Of a DNA stretch of 10,583 nt, positions 1 to 6,685 are shown one piece after another. The position numbers and the translations under genes were made by a program. Location: positions 1-10,583 of the forward strand of contig JAJFGT010000033.1 of the NCBI GenBank assembly GCA_021776015.1, given 5' to 3'. The notes under the pieces are model-generated. The model had not been told where the DNA came from, made no database searches, and was given only the letters and a program-made list of their open reading frames with translations. Position 1 is the stretch's first letter. Every line of letters begins with the position of its first letter. The DNA comes from Alphaproteobacteria bacterium. Its GTDB lineage: Bacteria; Pseudomonadota; Alphaproteobacteria; Micavibrionales; Micavibrionaceae.

Positions 1-1247
1 AATGACTGAACCACAGCCATTACGCGAACATTATAGCCAGCCAGCAGTGTAAATGCGGTCGTCATGGAATCAATGCGGCCAAGCATGTGAAATTCATCGA
101 GCAGCATTAAAACCTTATGAGGTTCGCTTTCATCAGGCTCCTTCATGGAGAGTTTAGTAATAATTTGTTCAAAGAAAATACGGAGCAGGGGAGTTAATGT
201 TTCAATCTGCCCCGTTAAGACACCAACATAAATTGACATTTTTTCTCTACGAAGGTCCTCAATTTTAAAATCGGTTGCTGATGTTGCCGCATCAATTAAA
301 GGATTGTCCCATAGGTTGATTGCCTGATTAAGGGAGGATTTAACACCGCTGCGCTCCTTAGCGGCTTTGTTGGCAAAATTCATGAGTGATTTTTTAACAG
401 CCGCAGTTAATTCAGGATGCTTTTTAACAATATGGCGGCACACATCCCCTAAGTCGGCTTCTGTTCCCAAAAGCCTATTGATAGCTCCGATCGTTGAAGG
501 CATTTCAGCGCTATCTAAGACATATAGAGCTAGCCCTACAAAAAGTGCGCGCGCCTCTGATGCCCAAACAGGGTCACTCTTGGGTGGGTCTTGAATTAAA
601 ATCCGTGCAATAACCTGAAGATCACTGACTTGTTGATGTGGGTTATCACTCACCGCATCGAGAGGGTTATATCTATGAGATTTTAGATTTTCATCCATTG
701 GCGACCACATAAACACTTTTTGGCCATGAGCCGCGCGGAAGCCCGATGTTTTTCTATAGTTTTCATGTTTTACATCAAAGCATATGACCGAACCTTTCCA
801 TGCCAATAAATTAGGAACGACTATTCCGACGCCTTTTCCTGACCTTGTAGGGGCAACACAGATTGAATGCGTTGGCAAATTGCTCATGAGATACTGGCCG
901 TTATATTTGCCAACAATCAGGCCATCTTTTTCTAAGAGTTTTGCTTTTCTTAAATCGCGTAGACTTCCCCATCTGGCTTTACCGAATTGGTCTTTATCAT
1001 TAAATAATGTCTCATAAAGTTGGCCGCCAACAAAAATCAAAGCTACAACAGGGGCGCCAAAAGCGACAAAGAGCCGTGATTGAATCTGATCTGTAATAGG
1101 GTTTGCGAACACCGAAAAGATAAAAAAAGGGCTCGCTGCTTCCAATGGAATTTTAGCTAAGAGGCAGTACATTACAGACACTGCGTAGAAATAAAATATT
1201 AAGCCGAATAGTCCAGCTAGAGCATAGATGACTTTATTATTTGTCAT
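1..1247 (-). CDS. virD4: VirD4/TraG-family type IV coupling protein (C-terminus cut by window edge)
   Basis: This is the inner-membrane coupling ATPase that brings the relaxase-DNA complex or other substrate to the VirB channel. I translated 415 residues before the left edge, with no stop. Two hydrophobic stretches lie near the N-terminus (about residues 6-30 and 58-75), as expected for the membrane anchor. Walker A is PTRSGKGV at 133-140 and Walker B is VLMLLDEF at 379-386, followed by HMLGR. The region FGKARWGSLRDL (88-99) is typical of the TraG/VirD4 family, which usually has about 560-660 residues, so roughly the last third is missing. The ATG at 1247 overlaps the virB11 end by 11 bases. 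No strong Shine-Dalgarno sequence precedes it, so translation is probably coupled to virB11. Family assignment is firm. Whether the substrate is DNA or protein cannot be told from this piece. Confidence 0.95.
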   Translation of the reverse strand, partial: MTNNKVIYALAGLFGLIFYFYAVSVMYCLLAKIPLEAASPFFIFSVFANPITDQIQSRLFVAFGAPVVALIFVGGQLYETLFNDKDQFGKARWGSLRDLRKAKLLEKDGLIVGKYNGQYLMSNLPTHSICVAPTRSGKGVGIVVPNLLAWKGSVICFDVKHENYRKTSGFRAAHGQKVFMWSPMDENLKSHRYNPLDAVSDNPHQQVSDLQVIARILIQDPPKSDPVWASEARALFVGLALYVLDSAEMPSTIGAINRLLGTEADLGDVCRHIVKKHPELTAAVKKSLMNFANKAAKERSGVKSSLNQAINLWDNPLIDAATSATDFKIEDLRREKMSIYVGVLTGQIETLTPLLRIFFEQIITKLSMKEPDESEPHKVLMLLDEFHMLGRIDSMTTAFTLLAGYNVRVMAVVQS

Positions 1248-2295
1248 GGTTTGGATACCAGATTTCAGAGATGTAACGCTTGCCGCCTTCACGCTTCATT
1301 TGAACCACGATATCCACGATTGAGCGAATATAGGCCATAATTTGATCGTGATCTAATCCTAGATTGGCTTGCATGACCATAAGACAAATTTGCTCCATAG
1401 CCCCATGCGGCGTATCAGCATGAACGGTTGATATAGAGCCGGGATGCCCTGTGTTTACCGCGCGTAAGAAAGTATAGGCTTCCTTGCCTCGAAGTTCACC
1501 GAGTAAAACGCGATCTGGCCTAAAACGTAGCGATGCCTCTAATAGATCTTGAATAGTCACGCGGCTTTGACCTTGATCTCCCTTTGAGGCCAGCAGCGAG
1601 AGGTGGTTTTTATGGTGAGGCAAAACTTCTGGTGCATCTTCAATGGTTACAATCCGCTCAGATTGATCAATTTCTTTTAGAACAGCGTTTAATAATGTTG
1701 TTTTGCCCGTTGAAGTCCCGCCCGAAATAATAATGTTTTTCTTATTGCGCGCGGCTGTGGAGATAAATTCTTGAAAAGCGCCTTTCTCATAAAGACTGTC
1801 TAATTTTTTCTTGGCCTTTTGTGCGGCATTACAATTTAATTTTAAACCATCAAAAGCGCCCATTTTTTTATAATCTTCAAGGCTCATATCCTTTACAACT
1901 TGCTTTCGGATCGAGAGCGCAACTCCAAATCTTGAAACAGGGGGCGTCGCAAATTGAATACGTTCTCCGGAGGGGAGGGAGGCCGATAATAAAGGTTTAT
2001 CAACTGCGATAGATTGATCGGAATAATTAGCAACTAAACGGCCTAATCTCCATAGGATTTCATTTGTTATTTCTGAATATTCAACAAATTCCATTTCAGG
2101 TACGCCAGAGCGCTCAATCCATACTTGCCCAGGTTTATTAACGCAGATTTCCGAGACTTCGGGGTCATTAAGAAATTTTTGAAAAATTCCAAGATATTGT
2201 TGCAAAAAAACACTGGAGTTTTCCTCTTGCTTCGCGGATGAAGCAACAGATTGGTTTGCAACCTCAATATCCTTAATGGTTTTATCTTCTGCCAT
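1237..2295 (-). CDS. virB11: VirB11 hexameric traffic ATPase
   Basis: This is a cytoplasmic ring ATPase at the base of the type IV secretion channel. It works with VirB4 and VirD4 in pilus assembly and substrate transfer. The protein has 352 residues, the usual size. All family signatures are present: Walker A GGTSTGKT at 192-199, the Asp box IVTIEDAPE around 215-223, a degenerate Walker B RVLLGELRG at 262-270, and the His box GHPGSISTVHADTP at 283-296. The N-terminal domain (about 30-140) includes the PLLSASLPSGERIQF segment common in VirB11 proteins. There is no signal peptide or membrane segment. The ATG overlaps the end of virB10 by 14 bases, and virD4 starts inside its own last codons. 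No residue expected for catalysis is missing. Confidence 0.97.
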   Translation of the reverse strand: MAEDKTIKDIEVANQSVASSAKQEENSSVFLQQYLGIFQKFLNDPEVSEICVNKPGQVWIERSGVPEMEFVEYSEITNEILWRLGRLVANYSDQSIAVDKPLLSASLPSGERIQFATPPVSRFGVALSIRKQVVKDMSLEDYKKMGAFDGLKLNCNAAQKAKKKLDSLYEKGAFQEFISTAARNKKNIIISGGTSTGKTTLLNAVLKEIDQSERIVTIEDAPEVLPHHKNHLSLLASKGDQGQSRVTIQDLLEASLRFRPDRVLLGELRGKEAYTFLRAVNTGHPGSISTVHADTPHGAMEQICLMVMQANLGLDHDQIMAYIRSIVDIVVQMKREGGKRYISEIWYPNHDK

Positions 2296-3436
2296 TACTG
2301 GCCACTTGTGAAAAATCTAAATCTTTCCCGACAAACACTTTAATACGAGAGCCTTGACGGACATGAACTGTAGGGGGAATCCCAATAGTATTTTCCAATG
2401 CGATCTCAGCTGAACGGCTGAAATCTGATCCAGTCTCAAGAGCGACCGTTGCTTGATCCTCATCATCAACCGCATTGACGCCAATTTGAAGCCCCGTATC
2501 AATAAGAGACAATAAGACGGATGAGCCAAATCGTTCAAAGAAGTGGGTATCAACAACACCGGCTAAACCGCTACGCCCTAAATCATCTGTTCCGTATGAG
2601 CCAATATTAATGCTGACGCCATCATTTCTAATCAAACGGTTCCAAATCACAAAAACGCGGGATTGGCCTGTCGTTAAGACTGATCTGTATCGGCCTACAA
2701 GTTTTGATCCTTTCGGTATAACAAGCGTTGAATTATCAAAAGAATAAACATCTTCACTGACGATGGCTCTAACCATACCCGGTAAGTCGCTTTGAATGGC
2801 TGTTTCTAAAATGCCATCTATGACTGTCCCTTGTGTCACAAGAGTTTCAAGGTTTTGCAACTGTGATGCTTGTGCGGTTTCAACATCAGCATTGGCATAT
2901 TGGTTTGCAAAAGCGATATTGGGATCTTCCTGCCCACCAAAAAGAGAGCCGCTTTGTGACGATATGGCGGGGGTGGCACCAGATTGGCCATTTTTTGATT
3001 CATCGAAAATTATTTGTGGCGATCTTCTGCGCTCTTCCATGCGCTTTTTTTGCTCTCGCGCCATACGCAAGGCTTCTTGCTGCATTTGAAATTCTCGCTG
3101 TGCTTCGAGTGGATTGTATAGATCTCTTTCATTAATAGGAGGCACAAGTTGTTCTAGTGGCAATTCAGGCTCAGCAATATCAATGTAGGGGCCTGAAGGC
3201 GCACTAGTGCGGTATTCAATTTCTTCAGCTGCCGTTAATGGCTTTGGATCGTTTTTATCTAGACCATCTTTTGCGACCAGAATAATTGCAATTAAGCCTA
3301 CAGCAATAAAAGCAATAATTCCTAATTTGGAAAAATCTCTACTGTGAGCCACAGACGGGATGTCACGATCTCCATCTATAGGCTTCTTGGCATGTAACTC
3401 ACTATTGTCTGGCTTGTTTATATCGTCATCACTCAT
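2282..3436 (-). CDS. virB10: VirB10 / TrbI-like core-complex protein spanning both membranes
   Basis: VirB10 bridges the inner and outer membranes and gates the core channel with VirB7 and VirB9. The 384 residues show the expected order. A short cytoplasmic N-terminus contains RDIPSV (24-29). One membrane helix follows at about 38-55, then a proline-containing periplasmic linker (80-110). A charged stretch at 110-138, rich in Gln, Glu, Arg and Lys, is likely a coiled coil. The C-terminal TrbI beta-barrel domain spans about 200-375. The HFFERFGSSVLLSLID segment near 298-313 corresponds to the antenna helices that form the outer-membrane pore in solved cores. The start ATG follows virB9 by 8 bases and has an AGGA element about 8 bases upstream. 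The size is typical and nothing is disrupted. Confidence 0.96.
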   Translation of the reverse strand: MSDDDINKPDNSELHAKKPIDGDRDIPSVAHSRDFSKLGIIAFIAVGLIAIILVAKDGLDKNDPKPLTAAEEIEYRTSAPSGPYIDIAEPELPLEQLVPPINERDLYNPLEAQREFQMQQEALRMAREQKKRMEERRRSPQIIFDESKNGQSGATPAISSQSGSLFGGQEDPNIAFANQYANADVETAQASQLQNLETLVTQGTVIDGILETAIQSDLPGMVRAIVSEDVYSFDNSTLVIPKGSKLVGRYRSVLTTGQSRVFVIWNRLIRNDGVSINIGSYGTDDLGRSGLAGVVDTHFFERFGSSVLLSLIDTGLQIGVNAVDDEDQATVALETGSDFSRSAEIALENTIGIPPTVHVRQGSRIKVFVGKDLDFSQVASNGRR

Positions 3437-3444
3437 GATAATTC

Positions 3445-4419
3445 CTATTCGTTAAATTTTGGCCCTTGTGCCAATTTTATGTCTTCGCGCGTTCCAAAAA
3501 TCTTAGTAAATAAGCTAGGTTCTTCCTCTTCAGCCAGCTTGATAGCTTCTATGTTGGGTTTCCGCGTTGGCTTAGGAGTGGCGTGAGACAAAACAACTTC
3601 TTCTGATGCCTCTTCAAGTTCCACTAAAGGAATTACACCAGTTTCAATTTCAGGTTTTTGTATTGGCTTAGGATAAGCTTCATTAAAGATGCAGGTTGCC
3701 GTATCTCCATCACGCAAAGTGAATTGAGAGCCTAGTCCAGATACGACAACGTATTTGCCTTGTACGTTAAAATTGACAAGACGCTCATTGCCGTTTTCAT
3801 CGACTGCGAAAACAGCAGGCATGACATCAAAATCTTCAAACTGAAAATAAGTAAAAACGCCATCATCAAAGGCTCTGACAGGACGCAATCTTTTAGAGCC
3901 TGAATAGCTGTAATCAAAATTTAGATCAGTTGCATCGGTTCCTTCTAATGGATTGTAATGTGCCTGAGATACGCTTCCTATATAAGCAAGCTCCTGAGTA
4001 GCATCATCCGCATAATGAAATTTCAAACGAAAAGTCAGGTCAGGTGATCTGTGGGAATAGGCTTGGCTTGCAGTTAGTTCAAAAGTGTACATTCTCTTAT
4101 CTGTAATCACGGTCATATTTGTGGCCGCATCTTCTTCCAGAGGCTTAATGAACATGATATTGGGTTTGCCAGGTTTCATGACCTGCCAACTTTGAGTGTC
4201 ACCAAGTGATATGGTTTCGATACGCTCTTTGGGAGATAATTCAATCACAGTTGAATATCCGTAATGACCTCTTACTTGATAAACATCACTTTCATGATAA
4301 GTGACAATCTTGACGCGTGAATCTGCTGTCATAGGTCTTGGGTCTTTTCCGGCTAATGCGGGGCTTATGAACAGACAAGAAATAATGGCTGTATTTAAGA
4401 GTAGGGGTTTAAGGTTCAT
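3445..4419 (-). CDS. virB9: VirB9 / CagX-like core-complex protein with extended C-terminal tail
   Basis: VirB9 is the periplasmic/outer-membrane core-channel subunit that binds VirB7 and VirB10. The protein has 324 residues. A signal peptide covers about residues 1-23, with likely cleavage after ALA. The N-terminal domain with MTADSRVKIVTY (30-41) and the C-terminal beta domain (about 150-248) both match the family. The domain ends in TATCIFNEAY, whose C243 is the only cysteine of the mature protein. It sits where Agrobacterium VirB9 carries the cysteine that bonds VirB7. After residue 248 an unusual tail of about 76 residues follows, with two PKPxxKPxIE repeats, an acidic run (297-300) and two IKLA segments. 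The ATG lies in an ATGA overlap with the virB8 stop, and a GGAG element sits 8 bases upstream. Confidence 0.95.
   Translation of the reverse strand: MNLKPLLLNTAIISCLFISPALAGKDPRPMTADSRVKIVTYHESDVYQVRGHYGYSTVIELSPKERIETISLGDTQSWQVMKPGKPNIMFIKPLEEDAATNMTVITDKRMYTFELTASQAYSHRSPDLTFRLKFHYADDATQELAYIGSVSQAHYNPLEGTDATDLNFDYSYSGSKRLRPVRAFDDGVFTYFQFEDFDVMPAVFAVDENGNERLVNFNVQGKYVVVSGLGSQFTLRDGDTATCIFNEAYPKPIQKPEIETGVIPLVELEEASEEVVLSHATPKPTRKPNIEAIKLAEEEEPSLFTKIFGTREDIKLAQGPKFNE
3547..3672 (-). repeat. Two PKPxxKPxIE repeats in the VirB9 tail
   Basis: Residues 250-259 of VirB9 read PKPIQKPEIE and residues 282-291 read PKPTRKPNIE. The two copies are joined by an acidic linker. At the DNA level both begin with the same ten bases, CCTAAGCCAA, and then diverge in silent and coding positions, so they look like an old internal duplication. 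They lie beyond the conserved VirB9 domain. Such Pro/Lys segments often form extended periplasmic linkers. A specific function is not shown. Confidence 0.8.
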
Positions 4420-5090
4420 CGTATATTCTCCAATACTTCTGGGTTGACGCGGTAGTTTGTGACTTGAAATCCAAGGGGGTTAGAAAATCTGTCCTTCATT
4501 TGCATAGGCTTTTGTGAGTAGCGGAATTGAATAATGGCGTTCCATTCACTCACTCTTAATCTGTCACTTTCTCGGACTTCGCGAAGAAAGCGAACCGATG
4601 CAGTTTTGTCATTAATGAAGGAAACAGACTTTATTTTAATGTCTATGGAGCCTCTATCCCGCATTTTTCTTGATGGATTGTTAGGATTATTTTCTGCCCA
4701 AAGCTCACGATATTCCTTGAGAGCCTCCCCATCTGACATATTGGCAACAGCTTCATAATTTTGCTGTAAAATGGCTGGATTATATTGTTCTCTCAAAGAA
4801 ACATACTTCACAAGATTTGCTTCCGTTACAGCTTCATCTTCTGAAAGCGTTAAATCACTTAATCCCTTTGAAACCTCTAAATAGCCCGTAGAACGATCAA
4901 CAGTCACAACATAAGGTTCAAATGTTTTGAGAGGTAAAATCAGGATAAGCGTTAATAAGCTGAGAATTGAAATTCCCATGCATATAAAAGCAAAAATCCA
5001 TGCCCGTTTTTTGGAAAGGAGTGCATTTGCTATGATCTCCTGATCCCACGTAGATGCTTTGTCGTAGTAATCGTCTCTATTTTTAGACAT
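4416..5090 (-). CDS. virB8: VirB8 inner-membrane assembly factor
   Basis: VirB8 is a bitopic inner-membrane protein whose periplasmic NTF2-like domain nucleates assembly of the type IV secretion system. The 224 residues show a short cytoplasmic N-terminus, one membrane helix at about 30-53 (rich in Ile, Leu and Phe), and a periplasmic domain to the end. YVSLREQYN (96-104) and NPLGFQVTNYRVNPE (204-218) match the conserved family regions, the latter containing the NPxG motif used in dimer contacts. The length is close to the norm. The ATG lies 3 bases after the virB6 stop. Upstream purine-rich sequence (AGAGGG within the virB6 end) can serve as a ribosome site. Its stop shares ATGA with the virB9 start. 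Confidence 0.96.
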   Translation of the reverse strand: MSKNRDDYYDKASTWDQEIIANALLSKKRAWIFAFICMGISILSLLTLILILPLKTFEPYVVTVDRSTGYLEVSKGLSDLTLSEDEAVTEANLVKYVSLREQYNPAILQQNYEAVANMSDGEALKEYRELWAENNPNNPSRKMRDRGSIDIKIKSVSFINDKTASVRFLREVRESDRLRVSEWNAIIQFRYSQKPMQMKDRFSNPLGFQVTNYRVNPEVLENIR

Positions 5091-5093
5091 TTC

Positions 5094-6101
5094 TTAAAAC
5101 CCTCTAATATTCTTTGCTGATGCAGCCAATCGTTTACCAATAGCTTTTGATGATTGAATCGGGTGTCTTGCCGAATTGTAAGCAACAACACCTGTTGTAA
5201 ACCCGCCCTTAGGTGTTGCTTTTCCAATTCTTCCGGCAGCTTTGGTTCCCCATGCAGCAGCGCCCATCGTAGATAGAGATAATCCACCTGTTATAGATGC
5301 TGCGATGTTCATCACTTGCATCAGCAAAAGCACAGAAACAAAGGATATGAACAAAAATGCGCCTATATATGAAAGTGTATTGGCTGAGCCTGTTGTATTG
5401 TTTTCTAAATTAGTTATGGCTGGATCAGAGAGCGTTAGAAGCAACGCCAAAAGTGTATAAACAAAGATCGGTATTACTGCATAGTTAAGTAAGGTTCTTA
5501 GCCATCCTTCAAATAAGTTTCGGGTATTGGAGAAAATTAAAAGAAGAATAAATAAAGGCCCAATGGCCAATAATATGGCTACAGCAATTTTAGAGAGAAC
5601 AATTAGCATGGCTGCATAGCCAGCAAGGGATAATGCGCCAAACCAAACTATTAAAGCATAGAAATATTTTCCAACATCATACCATCTTGCACCTTCTAGG
5701 ATTTCTGAAACAATGACTAAAGACCTGTCATAAAAACTTGAAAGAACCTGATTGGCTGTCGCCCCATCCCCGGCAACTGATCCTGGTGTTGCGTTTGAGG
5801 CACCGGTCATAATTTGTCCAGCTATATCAGATGGAAGATCTGTTGCCATGTTATAGACAAGTAAGAAAAAGGTGTCCCATTCCGTTGCAATGAGTAAAAG
5901 AACAATGATTTTAAGAGTATTTACGATTAATTCGTTTGCGCTAAATCTCCCTGAAATAATCACTTTATACCCAAAAACAGCTATAAAAATGATGAACATT
6001 AATCGCCATAAAATCTGAACGATAGGTGTAAGGCTCCCAAATGCCCCCTGAACGAAGGCAAGTATAATTGAATCAACATTATTGATTATCAATTCAATCA
6101 A
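5094..6101 (-). CDS. virB6: VirB6 polytopic inner-membrane channel protein (TTG start)
   Basis: VirB6 is the multi-pass inner-membrane component contacted by substrate during transfer. The 335 residues contain about six hydrophobic segments: 29-48, 62-83, 148-169, 171-190, 204-224 and 245-270. A long periplasmic loop lies between the second and third. The conserved tryptophan region FEGWLRTLLNYAVIP (197-211) is typical of VirB6. A basic cytoplasmic tail of about 50 residues (285-335) follows the last helix, making the protein slightly longer than the Agrobacterium form. The start is TTG, overlapping the TGA of the preceding lipoprotein gene as TTGA. A TAA lies in frame three codons upstream and the next ATG would remove the first 34 residues, so TTG is the best start. 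Family assignment rests on topology, the Trp region and position. Confidence 0.93.
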   Translation of the reverse strand: MIELIINNVDSIILAFVQGAFGSLTPIVQILWRLMFIIFIAVFGYKVIISGRFSANELIVNTLKIIVLLLIATEWDTFFLLVYNMATDLPSDIAGQIMTGASNATPGSVAGDGATANQVLSSFYDRSLVIVSEILEGARWYDVGKYFYALIVWFGALSLAGYAAMLIVLSKIAVAILLAIGPLFILLLIFSNTRNLFEGWLRTLLNYAVIPIFVYTLLALLLTLSDPAITNLENNTTGSANTLSYIGAFLFISFVSVLLLMQVMNIAASITGGLSLSTMGAAAWGTKAAGRIGKATPKGGFTTGVVAYNSARHPIQSSKAIGKRLAASAKNIRGF

Positions 6102-6493
6102 TTTTGTTTACTCCAATCGGGAAAAGTATTCTTCATTGTCTCGCTCATATTATCGCGCCGCTCTTTTCTAAGAGCTTTGATCTCAATTTTGATCATTTCC
6201 CAGTTTTTGAGAGTTTTGACATTGTTAGCAGTGATTTCACCGTAGCCGGCTTGTGTGAAATGAATTGCAATTTTAGAGGCCGTATCTGCGCAGGTCTGAT
6301 AAATAAGCCCCTCTGGGCTTGAAGCTTCAGGATTAGCCCAAAGTTGCATGCAATCATTAGTGTCCTCGCCAATATCAAAAACTTCTTTTGCAATAATCTG
6401 AGGAGATACATCGTTAAGAGGATTTTCTTCGTTAGCACACGCAGAGAGGCTGAGCATTGAAGCTACTAAACTGAAAAGGAATTTTCTTTTCAT
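6098..6493 (-). CDS. Putative outer-membrane lipoprotein of unknown function, at the position of an entry-exclusion gene
   Basis: I do not recognise a family for this 131-residue protein. It begins with a lipoprotein signal: a basic N-terminus, a hydrophobic core at 5-18 and the lipobox LSAC at 16-19. Ala at +2 after the lipid cysteine is consistent with outer-membrane sorting. The mature part has two further cysteines, C48 and C68, flanking an NPEASSPEG segment that may form a disulfide loop. It ends in a charged, probably helical region (95-125). It overlaps its neighbours as ATGA upstream and TTGA downstream. In IncN plasmid pKM101 the entry-exclusion lipoprotein Eex lies between the virB5 and virB6 homologues, so that role is possible by position. 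EexN-type proteins are shorter and their pattern is not clearly matched here. It could also be an accessory core component. Confidence 0.85.
   Translation of the reverse strand: MKRKFLFSLVASMLSLSACANEENPLNDVSPQIIAKEVFDIGEDTNDCMQLWANPEASSPEGLIYQTCADTASKIAIHFTQAGYGEITANNVKTLKNWEMIKIEIKALRKERRDNMSETMKNTFPDWSKQN
6102..6116 (-). promoter_or_regulatory. Ribosome binding site for virB6, deciding its TTG start
   Basis: TTGGAG at 6111-6116 (minus strand) lies inside the end of the upstream lipoprotein gene, 9 bases before the TTG at 6101. In the virB6 frame a TAA at 6108-6110 excludes any earlier start, so this site together with the TTGA overlap supports TTG initiation. Confidence 0.7.
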
Positions 6494-6675
6494 GATTTTC
6501 TAGCACCCCAGTTTTCTGTCATTGCGATATTTATGGGTAGTGGATCACAGGGATTACTGGATAAAGAGGCGGTTTTGCCATTCCCACATGGAGCTTTTTT
6601 CTCTTTGTAATGAGATGCACACCCACCAAGGGCTAAAGCAGAAATTAAGCAGGTAATTGTTAGAAATTTTTTCAT
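6490..6675 (-). CDS. virB7: Small lipoprotein, candidate VirB7
   Basis: VirB7 is the small outer-membrane lipoprotein that stabilises VirB9 in the core complex. This 61-residue protein has a clear lipoprotein signal, with basic MKK, a hydrophobic core and the lipobox LGGC at 16-19. The short mature part carries two cysteines (C30, C43). The segment CDPLPINIAMTENW (43-56) resembles, by eye, the Cys/Pro-Leu-Asn/Trp segment of Agrobacterium VirB7. No other VirB7 candidate exists, since virB6 and virB8 are only 3 bases apart. VirB9 keeps a lone mature cysteine that could pair with it. An AAGGA element lies 7 bases before the ATG, and the gene follows virB5 by 10 bases. The gene itself is convincing. 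The VirB7 name is an inference, and an exclusion lipoprotein is the alternative. Confidence 0.6.
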   Translation of the reverse strand: MKKFLTITCLISALALGGCASHYKEKKAPCGNGKTASLSSNPCDPLPINIAMTENWGARKS

Positions 6676-6685
6676 ATTTTTATCC

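Noticed and set aside
367..594. Plus-strand open frame of 75 codons
   Set aside because: It lies antisense to the continuous virD4 reading frame, which explains the same bases with family motifs on both sides.
784..1017. Plus-strand open frame of 77 codons
   Set aside because: It lies opposite the conserved VirD4 region that carries Walker A. Its product has no recognisable motif, so it is an antisense shadow.
1..1236. Apparently gene-free left end
   Set aside because: It is fully occupied by the minus-strand virD4 frame, which has no stop before the window edge.
2796..3135. Two overlapping plus-strand open frames of about 100 codons
   Set aside because: They are opposite the virB10 linker and coiled-coil region. 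Low-complexity coding sequence often leaves such frames open, and no domain or ribosome site supports them.
4286..4304. Inverted repeat TCACTT / AAGTGA with a 7-base loop
   Set aside because: It is inside the conserved N-terminal coding part of virB9, has a short stem and no T-tract, so it is probably chance and not a terminator or operator.
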